From Pomacea canaliculata (Eukaryota; Mollusca; Gastropoda; Architaenioglossa; Ampullariidae): 64,000 nt of DNA. Under the pieces are notes generated by a model, which was not told the origin of the DNA, made no database searches, and was given only the letters and a program-made list of their open reading frames with translations. Positions 36,626 to 48,198 of this stretch are shown piece by piece. Position numbers and translations under genes: made by a program. The stretch covers positions 2,471,525 through 2,535,524 of the forward strand of contig NC_037593.1 of assembly GCF_003073045.1 (NCBI RefSeq), written 5' to 3'. The first letter of the stretch is position 1. Every line of letters begins with the position of its first letter.

Positions 36626-38118
36626 TTATTGGGAGAGAAAGGTGATGTTGACCTTACACAGCCCCTCCCCGACTCGGTCAGCCCTGCCCACCGCCTTGTT
36701 CAAGCCCAAGTACACGTCATAGTTGACCAGCCCCTGGAAGTCGGGCTGACCCTTCAAGGCGAACAGCTTGGGAGACTGCAAGAGGACCAGCTTGTGGTTG
36801 TTGTCGATGGAGACAAATTCGTCGCTGATTTTAACGATGACATCAGATTTCACATACTTGGGTTCCATGTGCAGCCGCTCGTGGGTCTCATCACTATCTT
36901 CATCCATGCCCTCCTCCAACTTGTCCTTGTCTTCCTTCGCATAGATGTAGAAGGTGTCGTTGACGGTGTGCAGTTCGGCGTCGTTGGACTGGTCGCTGTC
37001 GTCGCCACCTGAAGAAATTGAAGCTATAATTATAAGAGGATTAAGAAAGTGTTAATCAGTGCTAACTCACCTCTTCGCATTCCCCTACCCATACCCACCC
37101 ACTCAAGACAGGGCTCGTTGGAACGTAGAAGTCTACATTACTCCCTAAATACCCCGGGTAGAAAATGTTGAACCCACGAGATGAAGTCTTTTTCTCGCAG
37201 CAAAAGATCTGAAATCTCAAGTTTACCTAAAGAGACAGTCGCCAAACATCAAATCGACGGCAGACGAGGGCGTTTGAAGGGGTTGACAAGCAAAGAGGTC
37301 CTTACCAAAACCCTTGTTGGAGATGGAGTCGCCGATGTGGAAAGTCCAGCCGCGAGCGTACATAGCCAGCTTCATGTCGATCTTGACCATGCTGCGCGTG
37401 CTGTTGTTCAGGGTCAGCTTGATGACCCCGCGGAGGTTGCACTTGTGTCGGATGCAGGAGGTGCTGAGGGGCTTTCTGATCCACTCCATGCCAGTCTCAT
37501 TGGACACCACACCTGTGATGTTACCTGTCTGCAGGTCTATTAGCAACGCTGGGGAGAAGGAAACAGAGTCAGAGTCTATCTATTCTCTATCTTACTGTTT
37601 ATTCATTCATCTAGATTTGCTAACCTCTTTTGTGCTTATAATTCGTTCTTTCTTTCTACTGGTTTGTTGGTTTTTTTCCTTTTTGTCAACGTGTTATCTT
37701 CCACTAAAAATGTTTAGTCGACTTGTAAATTCCTCTGCAAACTGTCAAAAATTATTTTTCTGACGAAACAATAAAAAGGTCGACTTTTATTTTTATTTAA
37801 AACCTGCGAATACAAAACCTTTACAAATATGTTTGTGGAGGCTTGGTGTAGTTAAATACGCTTTAAAAAAGCGATGGAAATATTTTATATTTTAACAGCA
37901 AAAACAACCATTTTTATTCACGGAGCATCCTAACACCTTATTCCTGATAAAATCTTTATTCATCAAGACCTGAAGCCAGATGCCTGAAGGATGTGACCGA
38001 GGAACAAGCGTTCAGTTGTTCAGGAGCCCTCAAAGAATAGTTTGTTTGACTTACTTTGACTGTTCATCACAAGATAGCCAAGGAAAAGCAGGACCGCGGC
38101 AACAATTGAAGATGTCAT
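36626..38118 (-). CDS. Secreted tandem-family protein, paralogue A (divergent, 229 aa)
   Basis: Coding exons on the minus strand: 38,118-38,055 (signal), 37,548-37,306 and 37,008-36,626, joined by two phase-1 introns. The signal is MTSSIVAAVLLFLGYLVMNS. Shared family marks: DLQTGNITG, RKPL..C....CNLRG, TLNNSTR, TFHIGDSISNKG, QSNDAELH, PKLFALKGQPDF, GLVNYDVYLGLN, GLCKVNITF. Three mature cysteines. The third exon has an acidic insert (DKDKLEEGMDEDSDETHERL) in place of the SYGLLY part of the other copies. It has five N-glycosylation sequons (NIT, NET, NST, NDT, NIT), more than its relatives. A possible non-coding first exon has a GTAAGC donor at 38,682-38,677. Function is not shown by sequence; an egg-fluid perivitellin is one possibility. 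Confidence 0.85.
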
Positions 38119-41100
38119 TTCCCCTTCTTTCCTCGGTTTACCTATGACCAGAGGTATGTGACACTAAGAAACCATCACCATGGTGTGAAATGATGTTTAG
38201 TAATATGTCAAAAATTATTTACATAGTGTGCAACGATGTTTACTGATATAAAAAGAAATTATAACAGCAGAGGTGGAAGATGTGTTTGTCTAGAAAACTA
38301 CTGAGGGTCTTTTGTGATTATTTTCTTCATGTGAGAGGTTCATTCAAGTTATTAATAATTATTAATAATAATTAAATAAAAATAATGCTGATAATAGTTG
38401 ATAATAATTAAAACTAAGATCGCACAAACATTGAGGTGTAAAATTCTACCTTCACTGTATTTTTAAAGTAAAATAAATTAACAGCTTCCCCTAAAATTTT
38501 CAGTCTGATCCATTTCCATAATCCTCTCGCCACCACCCTGCCCACAGAGAGCAAAAAGATTTTCTTGCGGAAGGCTGGATGTCTTGATTACCAATAATAA
38601 TGTTTTTATATCAAACCGACAAACCGAAAACAAACAAAAGGTATCAAAGCCACTAGGGAGATATAAGACATGTAGTGCTTACCTTTCACAGAGAATTCAC
38701 CTGCCCTTTGGGGGAAAACTTTGTACAGGGTCGTTGTTACCTAATGAAGCCGGACTTTGGCAAAGTCTGTGACAAAGTGACCAGTCTGCGTGCCTGTGGA
38801 CGACCTCTGTGTGTGTGTGTGGAGTGGGGGCTGGGGGCTGGGGGCTGAGTTTTGTCGATGTAAGAAACTGTACACTAGCTTCTTTCGGGACAGAAAAAAA
38901 TGCTGCTTGATGTAGATGCCAGGGCCGTTGGGCGAAAAATCGACGAGGTCTTCCTTTGCACTGCTGTGACCGATGACGCCAGTGAAAGGTCGTGAACTTC
39001 AACGGTTCTCGTGGCAGGTGCCATCACTCTGTCAGTCTCTTGTAGACAGTTGATTTGCTGGTGAAAGGTGATGGTCCTTCTCAATGTTGCAGATGTCGCC
39101 AGTTGGAGTGTACAGTGTACCGGAGGCTCTCCATCCCTCCTCTCTCTCTCTCTGTATGTGTCCACAACATCTACTAGACTGCTCACACAGGTCCCGTTAC
39201 CCACCATGTCCCATCGCTGCCGCAGAGATCATCAGCCAAGGAAGTTTTCCTTTGCGCATGCGCTCTGGTTAATTTGTCAAACGTTGAATTCTACCCACAC
39301 TTTTCTGCAGCTTATATCGATATTGTTTTCTCTAAATTTCCAGATGAACTAAAAACTGTGTATTAAGTCTGGTATATGACCGTTAGGCAGATTCACACCT
39401 GTGCAGGTGCAAACACAGATGACACCATGACGACCAGTTCACCGACTGACGACGACTGAGAGTGCGAGTGGCGGACAAACATCAGACAACGAATATCCAG
39501 TGGCTATGCTCTCGCAAAACACAAGAAAGCTATAGACATCGCTGAATTGCTCTCGACTAAAATCTTGATAAGCGGCGAGTATTTTAGTATTTTATTGTTA
39601 GTTGTAAGAATGAAAGGAAATAGCAAAATGTTTTCGTGTTAGTATCTTACTTCATAAGGTAGATAGTTTGCTCGCCTTGTTCTAGGGAAGAGAGAAAAGG
39701 AGACAGAATAAGTTTAGCTGGAGTGGCACAGATGTTGCAAAGACTAATAGATAGTGACAGGAGGACACTTTAGAGTGCAAGGGCGTGAATCGTGATTAGA
39801 GAGTAGTGACGGGTTGTCTTTCTTGTGATGGGTTTGTTAGACAGTAGGTGGGCATGCTCAATCACTCAGTATTTCCAGGGTTAGTTCAGATGTTTGAACA
39901 CCAACTAGTATGCATTTAAAGAATCGCATCTGGCAGAGATTTAGAGATACAGACAGTAGCAGAAGTGATAAGACAACAGCAGTGTTCATAGCTTGAGAGG
40001 CAAGCTTGGGTTCTACAATAATTATAGTCTTTATACTTTGATCATATTACCCGGGGTACCTGGCTTTGCCAGACTGGATTTCTGCCATTGACTTTCCCGC
40101 CAATCTATGGGAGGATAGCAACGGCGTCCCTTGAAAACATGGAGGGAGGAGAGTCTTAACTGGTCGTCAGCGCCTGTTCCTGGAGGGACTGACAGACGAA
40201 GTGTCCATGTTCGTGTCCATGCTTGTCTGAGTTCGTAACCCTCAGTGAGTTTGTACAGTGGGGATGAAATTCGAGTCTTTAAAAATTCGTTTAATGTGTT
40301 CTCGTCGCTTTGGTGTTTACTTGCGCCATTTTCCCCCACGTGTTATAATCTCTGTATTGTCTGTCCTTAGTCTGGACTGGATATTCCATTGTGTTGGTCC
40401 CTTCCCGGTTCAACTACAGGTTGGTGAGGATGACAAGGCAGAGTGTGAGTGTGTGTGAGAAAGTGAGAAGAGTCTCTGTGTTTGAGACTGGGTGTGTGTT
40501 GAGTGAGTTTCTTGTTTGTGTTTTTGTGAGAAAGAGATAGAAATGAGTATCTATGTTTGTATGCGAGAGACTGAGCGCGTGTTGAATGTTCCTGTGGATG
40601 TGTATGTATATGTGCATGTTTGTGTGTGTGTGTTGAGTGAGCTTGTGTGTTGTCTCAGAAAAAATTCCTGAGACATCAATATTGCTTGGAAATAAACAAA
40701 ATACTGTTTCTGGCCCTTGATGTTGTTCCAAAAACTAGTTTTTGATACAGGTCTTGATGCTCGTAACCTTAAGCCAGCCCCACAGTGTGAAATGGAGGGC
40801 AATGGTGTTTATGCATCATGTTTGTTGTTTTATTGTCTCTTTGGTGTCTCCTTGGTCTCTTCTTGAGCCTCATTTTCTCCACTTCTTGTGTCAGGGCTCA
40901 GCTCACTGTATCAATACACACAGGCACTGGAACGTGTTCCTTCATTCCACAGACAACAACTATCTGCCAGTGGGTTTCCCCTAATTGTATTGAAAGTAGT
41001 CCTGGTGTAATACTGACAATACTTCTTTTAGTTTCGTTGTTAAACTTTTACTGCATGTGGTCAGAACTAAACATGCTACTACATCCTCATAACATAGATA

Positions 41101-42625
41101 ATGATAAATCTCACTTACAAGTAAACAACTTTTAAAACACAAAGATTCCAAATTCCCAGCTCTAGGCCCTGTGGACCAAAATCACAACCAAAATGTCTTC
41201 TTAACTTTAAAGCATATACAGTTACAGGTTTTAGTCCTCGACCTCTGTTCTTTCGTTTGCAGGTGTTTGCACCTGGTGTTTGGGAGGAGAATAGCAGTGT
41301 TCTTCACGAACATCACCTCAAGGGAAGTGAGTCATCAGCGACGATGTCTAATGAGATAAAGAGATGATAAGGCAGTTAGAGCTTAATCTACACGTATCTT
41401 GACTGTGCACCGAACTGAATTTGACATATTGTTAATCCAAGAAGCTTCCTATATCCTGCTAGTCAGTTCATCTGCACATTTGGACCAACAGCAGGATTCA
41501 GTGCTGAAGTTTCAGGTTACTGGTGAGTTGTGAGTGATGCTCTCTTTCATCGCTCAAACTTTCCTTGCATGCTGCTGTTCTTTCACATTTGTTCTTGTGT
41601 GTGTCTGCTTCCATGAGTATGTCATGCGATCTGGCCACTGTGAAATGTAAACTGAGTTTTAGGGTTCACCCGATGATTCCTGATTTTCATATTTTCGATC
41701 TCCTTGTTTGTCTCATGTCTTAGTTATTGTCTTCCCCTCTTAACTGTTGCTCGAGGACTTATCTACGTTCACTAACTTGCTTGTCGTCTGTATTTCTGAT
41801 AAATATTTATTATTATTGTTTACTATATTATTGAGTCTGAGAGTGTCCTGTTCTACTTTGTGAGAGAGGGAGAGGGAGGCGGATATAGATCATCAATGTC
41901 ACAAGCACAACTCACGATGACAGGATGAAGTGTTTACCAAGTTTTCAAGTGGTAGAAGGAGACTTAGACATTGTTGACCTCGCAAGTACATTAACCTTCT
42001 CAAGTTATTTATTTTATGGAACCTTGACCTTGTTCCCGATACTTCCTTTGTTCCTAACCTCGATCACCTGCTTACCGTTGGGTGGACAACAAACGCTCCT
42101 TTTGAATGCAATACATCCAGTTGTTGGAAGAACCTGTGAGATCCCTGTTTACCTTTGTCATTCTTGCTTTGGCCTGTTGCTGAGCTGTCCTTATGATGTT
42201 TGTTTTGAATTTCATCTGTAAAGAAGGGAAAGAAAACGCGAGGAAAAAGAAGTCGAGTGGGGCCTGACATGACTGGAATGGGCAAGGGATCGGTGTTTAT
42301 CCATTCTATTTTCCGAGTTTTTACTGTTTACTTTTATAACTTTCCTCTAGAAATAGTTATTTCGCATTTAAAAAAAATTAGATCATACTATGCTTTTTAA
42401 GTTTCTTTTGATTGGGTGTTTGTCCGGGTTGAGCGGCAGGTGAGGGCAACAAACGGCTGTGCACCACGACACCCACAATATCCAGGTTCTCAGAAAGTGA
42501 AATCATCGACTGTCAAACACAGTTTATGGCAAGTACATTTCTCTCACTACTGCCCCAAGACACGTGATCCACCCACTGACCAACCGTGGGCATCTTTCTG
42601 TTGTTGAGGTGTCTGGTCCAGATGG
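38119..42625. other. Intergenic between paralogues A and B
   Basis: Holds the 5' region of A. Beyond that I find no exon or mobile element with confidence. GT-rich sequence lies at 40,440-40,660, an ATTATT-rich stretch at 38,350-38,420, and open frames of about 100 codons at 40,031-40,339 (minus), 40,818-41,135 (plus) and 41,925-42,221 (plus) with no recognisable features. Confidence 0.4.
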
Positions 42626-42742
42626 TATAAAAGTGGGATGATCTTGACATTTCAGTTCATCCCAGAGACCAGCTCTGACACCAGTGGAGACACGGACTCA
42701 TCGAAACGGTTTAGAGACGAAGCATCGGCAAATCTTGAGAAG
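42626..42742 (+). promoter_or_regulatory. TATA promoter and non-coding exon 1 of paralogue B
   Basis: TATAAAA at 42,626-42,632; an initiator-like TCAGTT at 42,652 about 27 bp on; then an untranslated exon ending ATCTTGAGAAG|GTGAGTG. The exon contains GACACCAGTGGAGACACGGA, related to the GACACCAGTCAAGAC sequence in the F-type promoters. Confidence 0.75.
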
Positions 42743-43101
42743 GTGAGTGTACACACCAACAAACAAAAACATAGAACTGCATTTTAGATTGTTGTATAAC
42801 TAAATACATGTTTTTCACTTGGCATCAAATGCTTTAGCTCCCGAGCAGCACACGCCATTATAGTCTAGTCAGATATCATGAGATATATCTGCAAGCAACC
42901 TTTACAATCTTCAGTCTGGAGACGGTGTACCCGTGTCTTGATTGTGTACCGAACATTTAATTTTCTTTGATTTGTCATTATATTCAAACCATGAAAAGTG
43001 TTTTCTAGATCGTACCCGTTAGCTGGTGTTTACTTTGTGACCAGCAACAGTTTGGAGATCAGGGTGCAGCACGTGTGTCCAGACGGTGGCGGAAGTGAGA
43101 G

Positions 43102-43413
43102 ATGAAGTCCCTGGCGATGTTGGTTCTGTGGCTGTGGGGTGCGACTGTCATCGCCGGCCAGAGTAAGTCCCAGTCTGTGCCTGACAGGAATGTCTTTCTC
43201 ACATTACAGTATTAGAGATTGTGTGCTTTTTCCTCAAGTTCCAAAGGTAAATTAAATACTGGACCTCATTTGCAATCCTGTACCTGTGCCATGGCGGACC
43301 AACTCAAATAGCGGCAAATACTTTTTATTTTTATTTTTTCTCTATAACAGCAAACATGAAATTTATGTATATTAGCATACTCACCTATGTTTATTCACAG
43401 GTAACCAGCTCTT

Positions 43414-43490
<77 letters not shown>

Positions 43491-44354
43491 GAAATGTCAG
43501 TTGACCTGCGGTCAGGAAGTGTGCAAGGGTCAGTAACGTCCTCTGAAGGCTTCCAGTGGGTAAACAAGCCTCCAGAAAATCCTTGTAACGATGAATGTGA
43601 CCTGAGAGGTCTACTGAAGATAACCTTTGACAACAGCACGCGCAAACACTTGCAGATTAACATGACTTTTGATACCGACCCTTCGGGCTTCACTTTCAAC
43701 ATCGGTGACTCCATTAGTAACGATGGCTATGGTGAGTCTTGCTGTTGCCCTTCTCTTTCTCATTTTCGTCTTTGTGCGTGTGTGCGTGTGTGAAAATCCT
43801 ATTACACGAACGATTTTCCATATCTGAAAGACAGTTTTAATAACTTTTGTTGTATGCTAATTTTACTCTTGCTGTCTGCTTCAGGTGTTATGTGTCCCCT
43901 GTATTATTGTATTTTCTCACCCTGTCTAACACAAAGGGAAAAGCCCATTGCAACAGTTGTTTATTCTAACAATAAATAACTTATTTTTTACCCACCAGCT
44001 GGCGACTACGCTGATCAGTCTAACGATGCCGAGGTTCACAGTCTCGGTCGCACCATCCTCTTCTACGGCAAGGAGATCAGACCATATCTCAGCTATGGAC
44101 TGTTATACCAGCGAGACAACTTCATCACACAACAAGTCAAGGTGGACATCATGGACGAGCTGGCTGCTGCTCACAACGGCCACGACTACCTGCTCGTAAA
44201 CTCTTTCAAGATGTTTGCCCTCAACGGCCAAGCCGACGCCACGGGGCCAGTGAACGATGACATCTACCTGGCCCTCAACCGGGTGGTCACGGGGAGGCCA
44301 GATCGCTATGGCAATGGTCTCTGCAAGGTGTCCATTGGCTGGGCTTCTACCTAA
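43102..44354 (+). CDS. Secreted tandem-family protein, paralogue B (F-type, 218 aa)
   Basis: Coding exons: 43,102-43,162, 43,492-43,731 and 43,999-44,354; both introns phase 1. The signal is MKSLAMLVLWLWGATVIAG. The mature part starts QKMSVDLRSGSVQGSV and runs through WVNKPPENPCNDECDLRG, LLKITFDNSTRKHLQINMTF, FTFNIGDSISNDGY, then AGDYADQSNDAEVHSLGRTI, LSYGLLYQRDNF, FKMFALNGQADATGPVNDD, RVVTGRPDRYGNGLCKV and ends GWAST. Two sequons (NST, NMT) and three mature cysteines, consistent with a secreted glycoprotein. The intron before exon 2 ends in a 25-unit ATT repeat with no pyrimidine tract. AATAAA lies at 44,806. Closest relative in the window is F. Identity as a perivitellin is inferred only. 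Confidence 0.88.
43415..43489 (+). repeat. (ATT)25 microsatellite touching the exon 2 acceptor of B
   Basis: An uninterrupted ATT run that leads directly into TAG|AAATG, the splice acceptor. The orthologous position in F has a short mixed ATT/ATC stretch and a TTACAG acceptor. Confidence 0.95.
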
Positions 44355-45579
44355 GTTCAAAAGCTGTGAGATGTCGCTTGGATATCACTTAGAATGCAAT
44401 GCAAACAAAAGAATTTACAGTATTTCTACACTAGAGGTGTATAAGTAACAATGAGACAGTCGGATACACACCCGGGGTTCTGGGGGTGCTCTAGGGAAGA
44501 GAGTTGTTGCTTTGCTTGTAAATCTGTTTGGGAAAAGAGTTGAATAGACTTGTTACTTTATCATGTCAACTGCTAGAGAATACTTGCTAAAGGTCATCGA
44601 CACAAATGCATTGCCCCGGTTTTTCATTTAGTCTTCGCCAAAAACCTTCCATACTTAATCAGACCAGCACTTGAGTACAGCTGAATAGTGAATACTACTA
44701 TTGCTTCTTTGTAAATCTGTAAGTGCGTGAAGTTACTTTTATTGAATGAATGAATTTAACTTTTGTTTTCTAAGTTGTACGGTTGTTTAAATGTCTATTC
44801 GTAAAAATAAAAAAAGTTTTGAAATTACTACTGTCGTATTCTGTTTGTGGAGAAATAAGTCCGCCATGGAGTCGATCAATCATTTATGTATATATATACA
44901 CGAGGTACACGTGTATCACCCCATCAACTAAGGCTACATCACTACAAAGGCAGCCAGCCCTGTAAACAGATGTCTGATGTCCTGAGTAATTCATCAAGTA
45001 CATGTGTTCACAACTCTGCTGCCCCCTGCAGGACACACAGGCCATGTTCACAACAGTGTGAAAGCACCTTAAACTAGCCTGATAACCTGTATCAACTGGT
45101 CTTCTCAAAAAGGCTAACTCCTCAGTTATTCAGCGCATGCGCAGTACACATCAATAATAAATAAAATAGTGGACAAGATGCGTGTTGCAACATCAACCAT
45201 TGATTACGAAATGACATTTAGTGGATAGAGAGTTAAAATTAGCTCAGTAGCAGGATACATGTTAATAAATATTCACAAGGTTGTCACGCAGTAAATATTT
45301 TATTATTTGTGTACTGCCTCACAAACAAACAGTTTTTTCCCACGATATGTACATCCTGTTGCTAATGACCCTGACACTCGTCTTGACTGGCTGCCCGTTG
45401 GACCAATGGCTACAGACTTCCTCTACGACTGTTTCTCCTTTTTCTTTCTAATGCTTCTGTTGAAATGCAAAGAAGGCTTTGGGATATAATACCGGAAGTT
45501 CGACTGTCAGCTACATCACTGATAGTGAAGTGTGAAAAATGTGCTGATTGTGTAGTTAATTATAATGAACTCATTACAA
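44355..45579. other. 3' flank of B and intergenic
   Basis: Includes the AATAAA at 44,806-44,811. No gene recognised. 45,450-45,580 resembles 50,105-50,240 (TCACTGATAGTGAAGTGTG), marking a segment copied between units. Confidence 0.45.
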
Positions 45580-46665
45580 AAGGCAGCTGAAGGGCTCTAC
45601 AAGCCAAAATATTCATCTCAGGCATTGGCAGCGCTGCTCTACCTCTTGCTCGTAATGCTCGTTTCCAGACATCACTTCTCTGTGAAAGTTACAGATGTTC
45701 TCAGTTCTCTTCATCCAGCGGCCTTAATATCGTTGGTCATGAAAGTATTGGAGAGAAATAAAAATCATTGATTCTGAAAGCCACCAACAAATGGTTTGAC
45801 CCCTTGCAGTTTGCATAACAGTCCAAATGAAGAGTTAATGAGGCTAAGCTGTTCATCCTCCATACTTTGTTCAAAAACCTGGAGAATCCACAAGCCCTTG
45901 CTCCACTGTTGGTTGCTGACTTCTCACTTACTTTCAACACCATTCAGCCACATTTCCGAGCTAGAAGACTCCTTGACGAGTTTATCTTTGACCATCATCT
46001 GGTGTCATGGATCATTCACTTTTTGGTTGACAGGCAGCAATGAGTACAATGGCACTTTATCACAATGTGCACCGGCTCACCCCAGGGCTGTTTTATCCCA
46101 CTTCTATTTATTATGTATACCAACAGCTGCCGCAGTAACCATGAGGGGAGATATCTCATAAAATTCTCTGATGACACTGCACTGCTCTCTCCTCTTAACG
46201 GTCCAGTAGATACCCGTGGTGTAGCTTTGGAGGAATTTATTCCCTGGAGTGATGACAATCTCTTAGAACTAAATGTAAGTAAGATCAAAGAGTTTGTCTC
46301 TGTCGTACTTCTCCATTAACCCCCATGGCATCCATGGTAAGGAGGTGGAAATTGTCCCTACTTTTAAGTACCTGGGCACAATCTTCGATAGAAGACTTCG
46401 CTGGGATCCGAACACTCAAGCTGTCGTGAAGAAGGATGAACAGCTTTTCTTCCTTCTCTGGAAGCTGAAGTCCCTTTCTGTCTCCCAGCGATTTCTTCAA
46501 ATGTTTTACCGATCGCACATACAGAGCCTGCAGTCTTTCTTGTTTATCTGTTTTTATAAGTTTGTAAGTGAAGGACAAGAACAGCTTACATTGTGTTGTA
46601 TCCACCTGCTCCAGTCAGTGGGACAGAGGTCTTTAGACTTTGTATAACAGGCAGACACTTCTGAT
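45580..46665 (+). mobile_element. LINE reverse-transcriptase fragment (unit B-C)
   Basis: A frame-shifted reading of a non-LTR ORF2: a PVALTSLVMKVLER-like part, KATNKWFDPLQF, LLADFSLTFNTIQPHF, CTGSPQGC, RYLIKFSDDTALL (the YxDD-equivalent box, here FSDDT), then EIVPTFKYLGTIFDRRLRWD, NTQAVVKKDEQLFFLLWKLK, ending SQRFLQMFYRSHIQSL. It is 5'-truncated, with several stops. A TTAGC-type repeat tail follows. The clade is not certain (CR1/L2/Rex-like order). Confidence 0.8.
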
Positions 46666-46730
46666 CTTATCTTAGCTTAGCTTAGCTTATCTTATCTTAG
46701 CTTAGCTTAGCTTATCGTATCGTATCGTAT
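46662..46730 (+). repeat. Pentamer repeat tail (TTAGC/TTATC)
   Basis: About 13 units of CTTAG/CTTAT then CGTAT directly after the LINE fragment; several LINE clades end in such short 3' repeats. Confidence 0.8.
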
Positions 46731-47437
46731 GTAAGCCATACATTGAACTGTTACTATGGGCACAAGTAGTGGAAGCTGGGATGTCTTCACTAGTTCTATC
46801 TCCTCTTACCTCTCTATTTCCCCATTTTTTTAAATATTTTTTTTACTACCTCTCCCTCTACTCTTTTCGGGAACTCTGAAAGAAATATTTTTATTCTCTG
46901 ATAAGCACTTATGCAGTAATGCAAGCTTGGAAGTAGTATGTTACAGTTTTACAGTTTAGTCAAACACAGACAATTGTTAAACAATACTTACTCGTCCTAT
47001 GGGCAAGAATTTCTAGACTGAAAATAAGAAACGAAATCACTAACATAAAGAATATTGTCAAAATAATCGCTGCAGGATTTGATTTTAATATTTCCGACTT
47101 TTAGGTCACTAAAGTGGTTTTACATACTGGTAACTGAACACACTTTACGGGGGAGAAGCTTCATGCATGAGTAAGAAAATACATTATCAGTGAGCCATCA
47201 CCTACAGAAAATGTCACAGATAAATATTATGATAGACTGTGGAAATAGTGTCGCGGATGTTAACATTAACATTCCCCACCCATTACCTTTCTTCATTGTC
47301 AGTCTCGGGCAGTCAAGCAGATCCACGGAATTTGATTGGATGTTTCTGTCACACCCGGACCTGCCTGGATCCACAGGAGTGGTCTGGGGTGCATCCCACA
47401 TTGCCACACCCCTCCGAAAATACAACGAAAAAGAATC
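46731..47437. other. Upstream region of paralogue C
   Basis: 47,225-47,430 is conserved upstream of C, D (51,735-51,900, shortened) and E (58,080-58,210): it has TTTGATTGGATGTTTCTGTC, GGACCTGCCTGGATCCACAG and CATCCCACATTGCCACACCC. It probably contains shared upstream control sequence. No gene. Confidence 0.5.
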
Positions 47438-47539
47438 TATAAAAAGGTGTAGGTGTATGATGTCGCATTACCTGCAGACAACTGTACACAAGGCGGCAGT
47501 TTACTGGACAAGACCACCTTCAAGAGTCTGGCAGACAAA
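47438..47539 (+). promoter_or_regulatory. TATA promoter and non-coding exon 1 of paralogue C
   Basis: TATAAAAA at 47,438-47,445; the untranslated exon ends GAGTCTGGCAGACAAA|GTGAGT. The same sequence heads D and E. Confidence 0.75.
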
Positions 47540-47950
47540 GTGAGTAATGACTGGGTTTAATTTCTTAATTTCTGGGTTTAATTTTTTTTAAGGACTGGGT
47601 TTATTTTCTCAAAGTATTAACTTGCGTTTTAGTTGTCAACTTTTCGTCAGTGGTTGTTTTGGTATTTTCTATGAGAAATTGTAGTTTCTTTGTGTCGTCT
47701 TCAAGCTATATCAATGAAAAATAATGGGTTGTCTTCTCGAACTCTGACCGCGAGTTATGTCCGCTGAACAGTAGCCTCCCTTGACTTCCTGTTGCTTTTG
47801 ATGTTCACTTGTCACTTGGTTCTCAAAATTCAGATTTAATATATAATATTACTAATATTACTGATACCTATCTGGTGTCGTAAAAAAATATAAACTGAAT
47901 GAAGCATTCAGTCAAGATTAAGATAACGAAGACTTTTTTTCCTGCCGCCT

Positions 47951-48012
47951 TTCATTTTGCCATGGCCGCGCAAGTAGTTTGCAGATCACGTGACCCGTGA
48001 TTGTGACCCTCA
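47951..48012 (+). promoter_or_regulatory. Conserved intron 1 block with palindromic E-box (C)
   Basis: AGTTTGCAGATCACGTGACC followed by CGTGATTGTGACCCTCAA is kept in intron 1 of C, D and E while sequence around it has indels. It holds ATCACG...CGTGAT inverted arms, a CACGTG E-box and two TGACC half-sites. A control element is an inference. Confidence 0.4.
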
Positions 48013-48198
48013 ACTAACTGTAAGGAGTACGCTTTTTCTCGTAGCACACTTCAGTTATAATGACTTCAGACACACAGAAGTCGCAGAAGTCTGATGAAAT
48101 AATAAATTCTGAAATATAATTACGAGATCAACAAGTCTGTGATTTTCTTCTTTCTTCAGAGGCAGTTCACAGGTGTTGACTGTTACCAGGTGCAAAGA

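Noticed and set aside
40031-42221. Frames of about 100 codons between paralogues A and B (40,031 minus; 40,818 plus; 41,925 plus)
   Set aside because: No signal peptide plus splice pattern, no family motif, no conservation with the other units; chance frames in AT/GT-rich sequence.
43356-43793. Single-exon start for paralogue B through the ATT repeat
   Set aside because: The Ile run comes from intron sequence; a proper signal-peptide exon at 43,102 with matching phase exists, as in F.
46662-46730. Telomere-like repeat
   Set aside because: The TTAGC/TTATC pentamers are not the TTAGGG repeat expected in molluscs and they follow a LINE end directly, so a LINE tail is the better reading.
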